This document shows positions 25,571 to 34,123 of a stretch of 64,000 nucleotides of DNA, in pieces (the first letter of the stretch is position 1; each line of letters opens with the position of its first letter). The DNA lies in assembly GCA_934756675.1 (NCBI GenBank), contig CAKVLG010000002.1, positions 65,796 through 129,795 of the forward strand, in the 5' to 3' direction. The position numbers and the translations under genes are program-made. The stretch is from an uncultured Clostridia bacterium (GTDB lineage Bacteria; Bacillota; Clostridia; Christensenellales; UBA1242). Under the pieces are notes generated by a model that searched no databases, was not told where the DNA came from, and saw only the letters and a list, made by a program, of their open reading frames with translations.

Positions 25571-26272
25571 ATGTTTTTCTCTTTTATTATAAAATTGTTG
25601 TCTAAAATATTTTTCTTTACAGGTAGAATTTCTGGTACAAAAACATTTTTAAAACCGCTTAAACCAGAAGAAGAAAAGGCTTGCTTTATTAAATTTAAAA
25701 ATGGTGATAAACAGGCTGAAGAAAAACTAATAAAACACAATATGCGACTAGTTGCTCATGTTGTAAGAAAATACACACCACCAGCAAGTTTTGGTAAAGA
25801 TGATTTGATTAGTGTTGGAACAATTGGACTTATAAAGGCAATAAGAAATTACTCGCTTGATGCTGGAAATACATTTTCAACTTTTGCGGCAAGGTGTATT
25901 GAAAATGAAATATTGATGTTGCTTCGCAGCCAAAAGAAACACAATGGTGAAATCAATTTAGAGCAAAGTGTGGGGCGCGATAAAGATGGTGAAGAGCTGC
26001 GGCTAATGGATGTTTTACCAGCAAGCGGAAATGATGTTGAAGAAAGTATAAGCAATAGTTTGTTCTATGAAAAAATCAAAGCAGTCATTCATAAATGTTT
26101 GACGCAAACGGAAATCTATATCATAGAATCACGCTATGGGTTAAATGGGAAAGAAAGACAAACGCAAGAAAAAATAGCAACCGAGCTTGGCATTAGCAGG
26201 TCATATGTTTCGCGGATAGAAAACGATGCAATTGTGAAACTAAGAAATAATATAAAAGGTGTCTTGTCTTGA
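25571..26272 (+). CDS. sigK: sporulation sigma factor SigK (pro-form)
   Basis: A 233-residue sigma-70 family protein. It begins with a hydrophobic pro-sequence (about residues 1-18, MFFSFIIKLLSKIFFFTG), as in pro-sigma-K, which is cut by the SpoIVFB protease. Region 2 (NMRLVAHVVRKY, DLISVGTIGLIKAI, FSTFAARCIENEIL) and region 4 (ESRYGLNGKERQTQEKIA with the recognition helix GISRSYVSRIE) are complete. ATG 25571 follows a GGGGG-type site. It directs late mother-cell gene expression during sporulation. SigE is the closest alternative, but the short pro-sequence and region 2 pattern favour SigK. The gene is not interrupted. Confidence 0.85.
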   Translation: MFFSFIIKLLSKIFFFTGRISGTKTFLKPLKPEEEKACFIKFKNGDKQAEEKLIKHNMRLVAHVVRKYTPPASFGKDDLISVGTIGLIKAIRNYSLDAGNTFSTFAARCIENEILMLLRSQKKHNGEINLEQSVGRDKDGEELRLMDVLPASGNDVEESISNSLFYEKIKAVIHKCLTQTEIYIIESRYGLNGKERQTQEKIATELGISRSYVSRIENDAIVKLRNNIKGVLS

Positions 26273-26297
26273 CAAAGTCGTGTTACTATGCTAGAAT
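26269..26297 (+). promoter_or_regulatory. promoter of the RNase P RNA gene
   Basis: TTGACA (26269-26274) and TAGAAT (26292-26297) with a 17-base spacer. The -35 box overlaps the sigK stop codon. The predicted start at about 26304 coincides with the first base of the RNA's closing stem. Confidence 0.85.
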
Positions 26298-26303
26298 AAT
26301 TGA

Positions 26304-26624
26304 GTCTACTGGGTAACCGCGCTAGTAGTAATACGGTGAGGAAAGTCCGAGCATCACAGAGCAAATGCACTTGATAACGTCAAGCTAGAGTAATCTAAGA
26401 AAAAGGGCAACAGAAAGATACCGCCAAGAAATTGGTAAGGGTGAAAAAGCGAGGTAAGAGCTCACTCAAAATTATGGTGACATAGTTTTGCTGTAAACTT
26501 TGCATGATGCAAGATGTGGGACATATGGGCTGCTCGTCCGTCCCCAAGATCGCAAATAAGTTTGCTAGCAATAGCAAAAGAAGATTGATGGTTACCAAAT
26601 ACAGAACTCGGCTTATAGGTAGAC
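26304..26624 (+). ncRNA. rnpB: RNase P RNA
   Basis: About 321 bases. The conserved 5' core GAGGAAAGTCCGAGC begins at 26338, and the conserved 3' core ACAGAACTCGGCTTATAGG lies at 26601-26619. GTCTAC at 26304-26309 pairs with GTAGAC at 26619-26624 to close helix P1, which fixes both ends to within a few bases. It is the catalytic RNA that removes 5' leaders from pre-tRNAs, acting with the RnpA protein. It has its own promoter and terminator. Confidence 0.95.
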
Positions 26625-26661
26625 AAAAGGTGTAAAACGAAAGTTTTACGCCTTTTATTTT
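26625..26661 (+). terminator. terminator of rnpB
   Basis: A 14-base stem (AAAAGGTGTAAAAC with GTTTTACGCCTTTT, one G-U pair) capped by a GAAA tetraloop and followed by ATTTTTG, immediately after helix P1. Confidence 0.92.
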
Positions 26662-26680
26662 TGTCTATAATTATTTTGAA

Positions 26681-27340
26681 ATGTTTAAGAAAAAACGCAA
26701 AATTGCTAATATAAACAGTGAAATATGTATAAAAAACAATAAATTACAACCAAAAAATAAAAACTATTGCAAAATTAAACATATAAAAGTTTGTAAAAAA
26801 ATTGCCAAAATGAAAAACTTTTATTATTGTATTTTCCCAGAATACAACATTGATTTAGAAGTTTTAGAGCACTGCGAAGACTTTGTGAATAGCAAAATTC
26901 CAAATCTAAAATTTCGCAAAGTTTATAGTGTAACTTTTGCCGAATATGTTGCAAACAAAATTGTTGCAGGATACTTAAAGGGGTACTCGTTAAATGATTT
27001 GCTTACAATTAGTTTAAAAAAATATTCACTTTTCAAAAAAGAAATAAACATGCTAAGACTTTGCATAATTAAGCAAACTTTAATCAAAATTATTGAGATA
27101 GAAAAATTTGTATATGTGGAAAAGAAAAATATTAAGCGAGGAATAAACTATAATAGACCAAACTTGCCAAAAAATTTTTCAAATGGGTTTGCTTATGGTT
27201 TGGCTAAAAACAAAAACCTTGGATATTTTACAGAGTTCAAAAGTTTGCTCACGGAAAAAATTGGGCTTTTTATTTGTGACCTTGATTATTTTGAAAGTAT
27301 GATAAAGTCATTAATTAGTTTACTAATTAAATGCGTCTAA
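26681..27340 (+). CDS. hypothetical basic protein
   Basis: A 219-residue protein, very rich in Lys, Asn and Ile. The first 45 residues are strongly basic. The middle (about residues 46-145) has FPEYNIDLEVLEHCEDFVNSK-like and VTFAEYVANKIVAGYLKGYS-like helices. No ribosome site precedes ATG 26681, and none precedes the internal ATG 26811 either, so the start is unsure. There is no signal peptide or membrane helix. It lies between rnpB and rarA on the same strand. The family is not recognised; its base composition is more A+T-rich than its neighbours. Confidence 0.55.
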   Translation: MFKKKRKIANINSEICIKNNKLQPKNKNYCKIKHIKVCKKIAKMKNFYYCIFPEYNIDLEVLEHCEDFVNSKIPNLKFRKVYSVTFAEYVANKIVAGYLKGYSLNDLLTISLKKYSLFKKEINMLRLCIIKQTLIKIIEIEKFVYVEKKNIKRGINYNRPNLPKNFSNGFAYGLAKNKNLGYFTEFKSLLTEKIGLFICDLDYFESMIKSLISLLIKCV

Positions 27341-27344
27341 ATAT

Positions 27345-27374
27345 TTGCTACAAGCGTGGTTTGTGTGTTATACT
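27345..27374 (+). promoter_or_regulatory. probable promoter of the rarA-helD genes
   Basis: TTGCTA (27345-27350) and TATACT (27369-27374) with an 18-base spacer, 21 bases before the rarA ATG. A palindrome with arms TTAATTAGT and ACTAATTAA lies just upstream at 27311-27330. Confidence 0.5.
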
Positions 27375-27395
27375 TAATTCCAAAAGGGAGTAGTA

Positions 27396-28688
27396 ATGGA
27401 AAATTTGTTTACAGGGAACTTAACAGCAGCACAGCCACTTGCAGAACGTATGCGTCCAAAATCACTTGATGAGTTTTTGGGGCAATCTCATATTGTTGGC
27501 AAAAATTCACTTTTAAGGCGTGCAATAACAGCTGGTCAAATTACCAGTATGATTTTTTATGGCCCACCAGGTACGGGTAAAACAACACTTGCGTCAATTG
27601 TTGCAAGCGTGACAAATGCACCATTTGTTGTTTTAAATGCAGTGTCTAGTGGTGTGTCGGACGCTAAAGCAGTTATTGATCAAGCAAAAAAGACGCAAGA
27701 AATGTATGGCAAAAAAACATATTTACTTTTGGACGAATGCCACAGGTGGAGCAAAGCACAATCAGATGCAGTGCTCGAAGCAATTGAAAAAGGCTATATA
27801 ATTTTTATAGGTTCAACAACAGAAAATCCATATGTAAGCATGACGCGTGCTATTGTATCGCGTTGTAGGATTTTTGAATTTAAACCACTTTCAAAGGATG
27901 ACATAAAGCAAGCACTTGTGCGAGCTATTACTACGCCAAAGATTGGTTATGGCGACATGCCACTTATTGTAGAAGATGATGCTTTGGAGCATTTTGTGTT
28001 AACATCTGGCGGTGATGCTAGGGTGGCACTTGGTTCACTTGAACTCGCAGTTCTTTCTACGCCAATAAAAAATAAAAAAATTAAAATAACCAAAGAAATT
28101 GCATCTCAGTGTACACAAGGCAAGGTTATTTCTATCGATACAGATATGTATTACGACATGCTTTCGGCTTTTTGTAAAAGTTTGCGTGGTAGCGATGCTG
28201 ATGCAAGTGTGTATTGGAGCCAAAGGTTAATCAAAGCTGGGTGCGACCCTCTGCTTATTGCAAGAAGGCTTATTGCACACGCAAGCGAAGATGTTGGGCT
28301 TGCAAACTCACAGGCGTTAGTTGTTGCAGTCAGTGCATTAACAGCACTTCAAAATATGGGTATTCCAGAAGGGCTAATTCCACTTACGCATGCAATTATC
28401 TATGTGTGTATGAGCCCAAAATCTAATAGTGTTGTTATGGCGATGAATGGTGCTAAGGCTGATGTTGAAACAACTTATAACGACAGCGTTCCTGCACACC
28501 TTAAAAACACAAACTATAGTGGTGAAAAACGTGCAAAATATAAATATCCACATGACTATGGTGGGTACGTTGATCAACAATACCTGCCAGATGAAATAAA
28601 AGACCATGTGTATTACACGCCAAGTCAAAACGGTGCGGAAAAGTCTATTGTTTTACCAAAAAAGAAGACTAAAGGAGATAATTTATGA
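27396..28688 (+). CDS. rarA: replication-associated recombination protein A (RarA/MgsA)
   Basis: A 430-residue AAA+ ATPase of the clamp-loader-like RarA family, which acts at stalled replication forks. Walker A is GPPGTGKT at residues 56-63, and Walker B reads LLLDECHRW at about 110-118, with Cys instead of the usual Ile in the DEIH box. The sensor region STTENPYVSM and the C-terminal tetramerisation domain (YYDMLSAFCKSLRGSDADASVYW, split here as a pattern at about 250-272) are present. AAAGGGAG precedes the ATG. It overlaps helD by ATGA. Confidence 0.93.
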   Translation: MENLFTGNLTAAQPLAERMRPKSLDEFLGQSHIVGKNSLLRRAITAGQITSMIFYGPPGTGKTTLASIVASVTNAPFVVLNAVSSGVSDAKAVIDQAKKTQEMYGKKTYLLLDECHRWSKAQSDAVLEAIEKGYIIFIGSTTENPYVSMTRAIVSRCRIFEFKPLSKDDIKQALVRAITTPKIGYGDMPLIVEDDALEHFVLTSGGDARVALGSLELAVLSTPIKNKKIKITKEIASQCTQGKVISIDTDMYYDMLSAFCKSLRGSDADASVYWSQRLIKAGCDPLLIARRLIAHASEDVGLANSQALVVAVSALTALQNMGIPEGLIPLTHAIIYVCMSPKSNSVVMAMNGAKADVETTYNDSVPAHLKNTNYSGEKRAKYKYPHDYGGYVDQQYLPDEIKDHVYYTPSQNGAEKSIVLPKKKTKGDNL

Positions 28689-30853
28689 TTAGCGAAAAAG
28701 AAATGAAAAAAGAAAAAGACTATTTAAAAGCTGTGTTATATACCATTCAAAAAGAGATTGAGCACAATAGTTCCATTATCGCTGATTATGACAAAGAGAT
28801 AAAAGAAGACCTAAAATACATTTGGGACGAAACCAACGGTATTAACGAAACCGAAAGGGAGTATGCTGTCAATCGTATTCAAACACGTTCGATGACGACA
28901 GATAATTCCGCAAGGAAAATAAAGACACTCGAACATATGCTTAAAAGTGCATACTTTGCGCGTATTGATTTTGATGACGGTGAAGAAGTGACACCAGTTT
29001 ATATTGGTATTGGAACTCTCGAAAATGGCAAAGATATTTATGTTTATGACTGGCGTGCGCCAATCGCTGGCATGTTTTATGAGTTTGAGCCTGGTGATGC
29101 AAAATATACCGTTCCAAGTGGCGAAGAAATTTGTGGCAAAATCATTCTTAAAAGGCAATATGTTATCGAAGGCGATAAGATAAAACAAATTTTTGATACA
29201 GATGTTCAAGTTATCGATAAAATTCTTCAAGGTTTGCTTCAAAGCAAAGCTAGTTCAAAGATGCGAAATATTGTAACATCTATTCAAAAAGAACAAAACA
29301 AAATTATTCGTAAGAACGATGCTGATATTATGATTGTCCAAGGTCCTGCTGGCAGTGGTAAGACTAGTGTTGCTATGCATAAAATCGCTTATTTGCTATA
29401 TAACGAACGTGCAAAAATCAATAACTCTAACATTTTGATTTTGTCGCCAAACAATATTTTCTCTGATTATATTTCAGATGTTTTACCACAAATTGGTGAA
29501 AGCAATGTTTATCAAACAACATTTATGGATTATATTCGCAACTTTTTAACCGATTTTAAGTTTAAAGGAGATATTAATACCATTTATGAAACATATTATG
29601 GCGACAATAAAAAGTCAAAAGAATATAGTTCAATTCATCTAAAATATAATGCAACATATATTAATCTAGTTGAGAACTTTTTAAAGCTTAAACGTAAAGA
29701 TATGTTGTATTTGACGGATATAAAATATAACGGTGAAGTTGCAATCAATACGGCATTTTTAACAAAACTTGCGGACGAGCTCGAAAATAGCGGCAAGAGT
29801 ATTTATGCTCAAGCAGCAAAGCTTATCGAAAGAATATTATTGCATGTTTCTATTAAGTTTGGCAAAGATATTGCTTTCAAGAAAAAACTTGTAAAAACTC
29901 TTGAATCTAACTTAAAAAAGATTGATACAAAAAGTCTGTATATGGATTTATATTCAGACCGTGAACGTTTTGTTAATATGGTCGAAGAGATATATAACAC
30001 AACAGGTACGCAAAAGAACATGCGTTTGTCGATAAAAGAACTCACCAACATCTTTGACTACACGCGTGATAATTTGATGCATGGAATTATACCTTTTGAA
30101 GATGTTTCGGGATATATGTACATGCGTGATAGGTTGTATGGTAACGCAAGTCAACACAAGATTAAATACTTGATTGTTGATGAAGCGCAAGACTATTCGC
30201 TTATGCAATATGCAATTTTAGCAGATTTGTTCAGACACGCTAAAATAACACTTCTTGGCGACATAAACCAAAGCATAAAACCTTTCTCGTCAACTGTTAA
30301 TTACGACAGCATTATGAATTTGTTTGCAGAAGAAAGACCAACAGCAACAAAAGAAATGGCATATCTAACAAAAACATACCGTTCAACTTATGAAATCAAT
30401 ATGTTTGCAAAACACTTGATTGGCGAAACAAACCTATATAACCAAATCAACAGACATGGCGATGAAGTAAAGATAATCAAAGATGTAGACGATATTTTGC
30501 ATTCACAAATCGTTAAAGATGCCATTGAACTCAAAAAATATTACAATACACTGGCGATTATTTGCAAAACGCAAGCTGAAGCAGACAAGTTTAAGGTTTT
30601 AACCGAAAAGCCAGAATATAGCGAACTCTTTAAGATTGTTACAGGTAACGATAAGGTCTTTGATGCTGAAAGAATTATGATTATTCCATCTTATATTGCA
30701 AAAGGTTTGGAGTTTGACGCTTGTTTGATTTATAATGCGAACGACGACGAATACTCTAACGACTCGTTAAAACTTTTCTATGTGGCTTGCACACGTGCAA
30801 TGCACAAACTTAACATTTATTATACTCACGATCTGACAAAACTTATTAAATAA
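28685..30853 (+). CDS. helD: HelD-type UvrD/Rep-like RNA polymerase-recycling ATPase
   Basis: A 722-residue superfamily 1 ATPase. The N-terminal coiled coil (about residues 1-75) and the HelD signature YDWRAPIAGMFYEFEPGDA (about 121-139) precede Walker A GPAGSGKT at 220-227. Later motifs are VDEAQDYS, LGDINQSI, LTKTYRST and the final FYVACTRAMHKL. HelD proteins pull stalled RNA polymerase off DNA rather than unwind DNA. The start overlaps the rarA stop (ATGA), so the two are co-translated, linking fork rescue and polymerase removal. Confidence 0.9.
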   Translation: MISEKEMKKEKDYLKAVLYTIQKEIEHNSSIIADYDKEIKEDLKYIWDETNGINETEREYAVNRIQTRSMTTDNSARKIKTLEHMLKSAYFARIDFDDGEEVTPVYIGIGTLENGKDIYVYDWRAPIAGMFYEFEPGDAKYTVPSGEEICGKIILKRQYVIEGDKIKQIFDTDVQVIDKILQGLLQSKASSKMRNIVTSIQKEQNKIIRKNDADIMIVQGPAGSGKTSVAMHKIAYLLYNERAKINNSNILILSPNNIFSDYISDVLPQIGESNVYQTTFMDYIRNFLTDFKFKGDINTIYETYYGDNKKSKEYSSIHLKYNATYINLVENFLKLKRKDMLYLTDIKYNGEVAINTAFLTKLADELENSGKSIYAQAAKLIERILLHVSIKFGKDIAFKKKLVKTLESNLKKIDTKSLYMDLYSDRERFVNMVEEIYNTTGTQKNMRLSIKELTNIFDYTRDNLMHGIIPFEDVSGYMYMRDRLYGNASQHKIKYLIVDEAQDYSLMQYAILADLFRHAKITLLGDINQSIKPFSSTVNYDSIMNLFAEERPTATKEMAYLTKTYRSTYEINMFAKHLIGETNLYNQINRHGDEVKIIKDVDDILHSQIVKDAIELKKYYNTLAIICKTQAEADKFKVLTEKPEYSELFKIVTGNDKVFDAERIMIIPSYIAKGLEFDACLIYNANDDEYSNDSLKLFYVACTRAMHKLNIYYTHDLTKLIK

Positions 30854-30862
30854 GGAGAATAT

Positions 30863-31819
30863 ATGGAAAACGGAAGCAACTTATCTGATAGATATAGTAA
30901 AAACCTGATAAAAGGCAAGGTTACCGCAACTGCGGGAGTACGCAATTCAAATGGTCTTTTACTTTCTTATGGTGTTGATGCTAACAGATATGATATTTTA
31001 AAATTGCTTGAAAAAAATAGTGTATTCAAAGTTGTTTGGTATTCCGTTTTTATTGTATTGGGGCTAATCTGTTTAATAATTGAACCAAAGAGCTATTTGC
31101 AAGTGCTTGACCTTTATGTGCTTATGATAAACGTTGACCTTGTTGGTCGCGGTAAACTGTCGGGCATATATATTGGTATTGCTGAATGCGTCTTGTATTC
31201 ATATATATCATATAGGTCGGGGCTTTATGGTGAAATTATCAAGATGATGGGTATCTCGGTTCCGCTCAATATTGTTGCGATTATCAATTGGAGCAAAAAC
31301 CTTAAAAGAGAACAATCAGAAAGTAACGAAATAACTGTTAAAAAGCTTTCGAAAAAAGGATACATTATTTTTGCGGTTAGTTTTGTTGCTGTTCTCGTAC
31401 CAGCTTACTTTTTCTTAAAATTACTTGGCACAAGTGCAATTGTATTTTCGACAATCGCTTTCACTGTAACAATATTTGTAAAAATTCTTAACGGTTTCCG
31501 TTATGTAGAAAGTTGGGTACTATATATTGTTTCCGATGTTGTTTCTTTTATCATGTGGTTATATGTAATTATTTCAACAGTTACTGGCGGCGGGGCACTG
31601 CCACTAACCGAACTTCCAATGCTACTTTTGTATCTCGCATGTCTTTCAAACTCTATCTATTCATATGGAATGTGGAAGGTAATGTATCGCAGGGTAGCGG
31701 TCAATGGCAGGATATATCTTGCAAAACGCAAAGTGAATATTAAACGAATTGCAAGGCTCCGCAGAACATACAAAGAAATGGTTTGGAACAAGCAAATAGA
31801 CATGGCAAAGAATTCATAA
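30863..31819 (+). CDS. pnuC: PnuC-type nicotinamide riboside transporter
   Basis: A 318-residue membrane protein with about seven or eight helices between residues 55 and 270. Family-like marks are YISYRSGLYGEIIKMMGISV leading into PLNIVAIINWSKN, and RYVESWVLYIVSDVVSFIMW near residue 220, followed by LLYLACLSNSIYSYGMWKV. These resemble the pore-lining segments of PnuC, which imports the vitamin B3 form nicotinamide riboside by facilitated diffusion. The first 50 residues are a soluble extension. It is ten bases after helD and its end overlaps the longest form of the next frame. The substrate is inferred from the family. Confidence 0.75.
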   Translation: MENGSNLSDRYSKNLIKGKVTATAGVRNSNGLLLSYGVDANRYDILKLLEKNSVFKVVWYSVFIVLGLICLIIEPKSYLQVLDLYVLMINVDLVGRGKLSGIYIGIAECVLYSYISYRSGLYGEIIKMMGISVPLNIVAIINWSKNLKREQSESNEITVKKLSKKGYIIFAVSFVAVLVPAYFFLKLLGTSAIVFSTIAFTVTIFVKILNGFRYVESWVLYIVSDVVSFIMWLYVIISTVTGGGALPLTELPMLLLYLACLSNSIYSYGMWKVMYRRVAVNGRIYLAKRKVNIKRIARLRRTYKEMVWNKQIDMAKNS

Positions 31820-31842
31820 ATATCATAGATAAGGAGCAATGT

Positions 31843-32337
31843 GTGATAAAACTAGAACAATACCGCGATCCTTGGCTTGCGGAAAATTTTGATAAATTTA
31901 TAGGATTTTACCCAAGGGAATTTTTTGTGTTCGACAATTTTTCTTCATTTAAAGTTAAATATAATGGTGTTATTTATTCAACTGTCGAACATGCATATCA
32001 AGCAACAAAGTTTGTTGAAAGTGCACCAGAAATAGCAAAAGAAATTACAGATTGTTTCTCAGCTCATGAAGCGCAAAAAATAGCTTATGCTAACAAGGAT
32101 AAACAATGCGCCAATTGGGACGACATAAAGTTGAATATTATGGAACAATTGTTAAGACTAAAGTTGGAACAAAACCCATATGTAAAAAAGAAACTTATGC
32201 AGACAGGAGATTTATTAATTTGTGAAGATTCACCAAAAGATAGCTTTTGGGGAATAGGTAAAAATAGAGATGGGCAAAACGAACTTGGAAAACTTTGGAT
32301 GAAATTGCGTGAAGAGTTAAAACAAATAAACAAATAA
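31843..32337 (+). CDS. NADAR (YbiA-like) family protein
   Basis: A 164-residue protein. I chose GTG 31843 because AAGGAG lies six bases upstream and the conserved domain starts soon after; an in-frame ATG at 31783 lies inside the transporter gene. Marks are FYPREFFVFDNFSSFKV, the core STVEHAYQATKF, and SPKDSFWGIGKNRDGQNELGKL near the end (catalytic-type Trp-Gly and Asn). NADAR proteins cleave N-glycosidic bonds in ADP-ribosylated guanine or in unstable riboflavin intermediates. Its place after pnuC suggests NAD- or ADP-ribose-related chemistry. A terminator follows. Confidence 0.88.
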   Translation: MIKLEQYRDPWLAENFDKFIGFYPREFFVFDNFSSFKVKYNGVIYSTVEHAYQATKFVESAPEIAKEITDCFSAHEAQKIAYANKDKQCANWDDIKLNIMEQLLRLKLEQNPYVKKKLMQTGDLLICEDSPKDSFWGIGKNRDGQNELGKLWMKLREELKQINK

Positions 32338-32338
32338 A

Positions 32339-32361
32339 AAAGACCGCGTCTGCGGTCTTTT
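32339..32361 (+). terminator. terminator after the NADAR gene
   Basis: AAAGACCGC pairs with GCGGTCTTT around GTCT, with A- and T-runs on both sides, so it can serve the convergent minus-strand gene as well. Confidence 0.9.
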
Positions 32362-32372
32362 ATGCTAATTAG

Positions 32373-34004
32373 CTAAATGCATTCTGGCCAAAAGCGACAG
32401 AAAAATCTTAATTCATAATGTTTAGATATCATATAAAAGCGATTGCTTAAAGCTCTTGAATCATAGCGAAGCAGTGAAGGGTTGTGAAGAACTAGCCAGT
32501 TTGAATTTTCAAGCGTGAAGCCGTTTACAAGTAGCGTGGTGTAGACATCTGAAATGTTTTTTACTGTTACGTTCTTAAAGTCATAGCAGTTTTTTGTGAT
32601 GAAATTTATTTCGTTATATGTAAACCCAAGGCGGATAAGCGCATCTGTTGAAGTGATAACTGTTAATGGTTCAGCGTCAAAACTCTTCATAAGTTTTGGC
32701 TCAAAAATTTTGGCAGAAAACAAGAATGGTGGAATTCGAAAATTCTTTGGTTTTTCGATTGGAAACCAACGATAAATTTTGCCGCCTAGTGCGTTATAAC
32801 TTTTAAATAATCCATCAATTTTGTCCATTGTTAATGGATATTCTTCACAAAGACGAAGCTCGCTGACTTTGTATTTTCTTTCAAACCTATGTGATGGCAT
32901 GTATAGTTCTTTTGAGTAGTCATAATTGAAACCATATTTGGTACGCAAGAAGAAGTATCTAGCAAAAATCTTATGAATATCCATTTGTAAAAGATCATCG
33001 AGCTGAAGCTCAATTCTTGTTGTGCGAACAAAAATATATTTAAGCAAAAAACTTTGATATGGAGATTGCAAACTATATTGAAACTTTTTTAAATATTTTT
33101 TCGATATATTAAGGCTTAGAGCTGGCTGTATACATTCTAGCGGATAGTTTGAATATATGCTAAAAGGGAAGTCTGCCAAAAATCTGAGAGCTTCTTTTTT
33201 GGTCATGTCGGCAGTGCGAATCATAAACTCAATAGAATCGATTATGTGTCTTGATGAGTAATTAAAATTGAAAGAATTGTCGATAAAAATGTGCCTTAGG
33301 TCTTCGCGGACAAAACCATATGCATACAAAGTATCATACAATTTTTTAATTTCGGCTATTGGTATGCTTAGCATGTCGGGGTTGTTATATATGGCATTAC
33401 GCAATTTGTTTTGATGCACCTTAAAAATTTTTGCAACATCGGTTATATATTTTTTTAAGAACTCTTTGTCAAAAAGCAAAACGTTTGGAAATTTATGCAC
33501 AAAATCGAAAACTGTGTATTTTGTGAATTGGAATATATCGCCGATTGTAATTGCTCTTTTGGTTATTTCTGATGGTGATAAGAATAAAATTTTAGGATTA
33601 TTTTTAACAATCTTAGCAAGTTCATCTGGCGAGAAATAAAACATATCGCCAAGTGTTTGGATTGTTTTGGAGAGTGCAGGAAGGGGAATTAAAAATATTT
33701 CTGGATTTTCATCACGAAAAGTAAGAACTTCTTGTTTGTCAAACCCAAGATAAGCAATAAGTTGTTCGGCATTAAACATACAATTACTTTTTGTTGCACC
33801 TCTTCTAATAGAAGAAACAAGTTCCACAGCAAATTCTTCAAAGGCTTTGCTCGAACCGAATGTTTTTGCAAACAATGTGCGGAAATGAGGAGTTTTATAA
33901 CTATTAAGTTCACTAATTGGCTCAATTTCGTACTCTTTACGATATTTGTTGATTCTAGATAATACTTGTTGACGCATTACATCATTAATAAATCTTTTTG
34001 CCAT
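32373..34004 (-). CDS. mTERF-like helical-repeat protein
   Basis: A 543-residue protein made largely of tandem helical repeats. Conserved prolines at residues 101, 137, 173 and 209 are spaced exactly 36 residues apart, each in a context like NNPKILFLSP or NNPDMLSIP, followed by paired helices and a turn like GDMFYFSPDEL. Weaker repeats cover about 225-300, and two more lie at about 455-525 (Pro 509). This is the layout of mitochondrial transcription termination factor (mTERF) repeats, superhelices that bind nucleic acids and are known mainly from eukaryotic organelles. There is no signal peptide or membrane helix. Transcribed alone. Nucleic-acid binding is inference. Confidence 0.75.
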   Translation of the reverse strand: MAKRFINDVMRQQVLSRINKYRKEYEIEPISELNSYKTPHFRTLFAKTFGSSKAFEEFAVELVSSIRRGATKSNCMFNAEQLIAYLGFDKQEVLTFRDENPEIFLIPLPALSKTIQTLGDMFYFSPDELAKIVKNNPKILFLSPSEITKRAITIGDIFQFTKYTVFDFVHKFPNVLLFDKEFLKKYITDVAKIFKVHQNKLRNAIYNNPDMLSIPIAEIKKLYDTLYAYGFVREDLRHIFIDNSFNFNYSSRHIIDSIEFMIRTADMTKKEALRFLADFPFSIYSNYPLECIQPALSLNISKKYLKKFQYSLQSPYQSFLLKYIFVRTTRIELQLDDLLQMDIHKIFARYFFLRTKYGFNYDYSKELYMPSHRFERKYKVSELRLCEEYPLTMDKIDGLFKSYNALGGKIYRWFPIEKPKNFRIPPFLFSAKIFEPKLMKSFDAEPLTVITSTDALIRLGFTYNEINFITKNCYDFKNVTVKNISDVYTTLLVNGFTLENSNWLVLHNPSLLRYDSRALSNRFYMISKHYELRFFCRFWPECI

Positions 34005-34062
34005 AATACATACATTTTATATAATTCGGTTATAATATGTCAAATAATATTAATTAAAACCA

Positions 34063-34091
34063 TTGACAAAATCGAGTTATGGTATTATAAT
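34063..34091 (+). promoter_or_regulatory. perfect-consensus sigma-A promoter
   Basis: TTGACA (34063-34068) and TATAAT (34086-34091) with a 17-base spacer, 33 bases upstream of a secreted-protein gene. Confidence 0.92.
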
Positions 34092-34123
34092 AAGTTTAAT
34101 AAAACAAAAGGAGAATTATAACA

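Noticed and set aside
26395..26598. Minus-strand open frame inside the RNase P RNA
   Set aside because: The region has the conserved RNase P RNA core, closing stem, promoter and terminator; the frame has no supporting ribosome site.
32831..33031. Short frame inside the mTERF-like gene
   Set aside because: It lies in another frame of the 543-residue gene, whose exact 36-residue repeat periodicity confirms the chosen frame.
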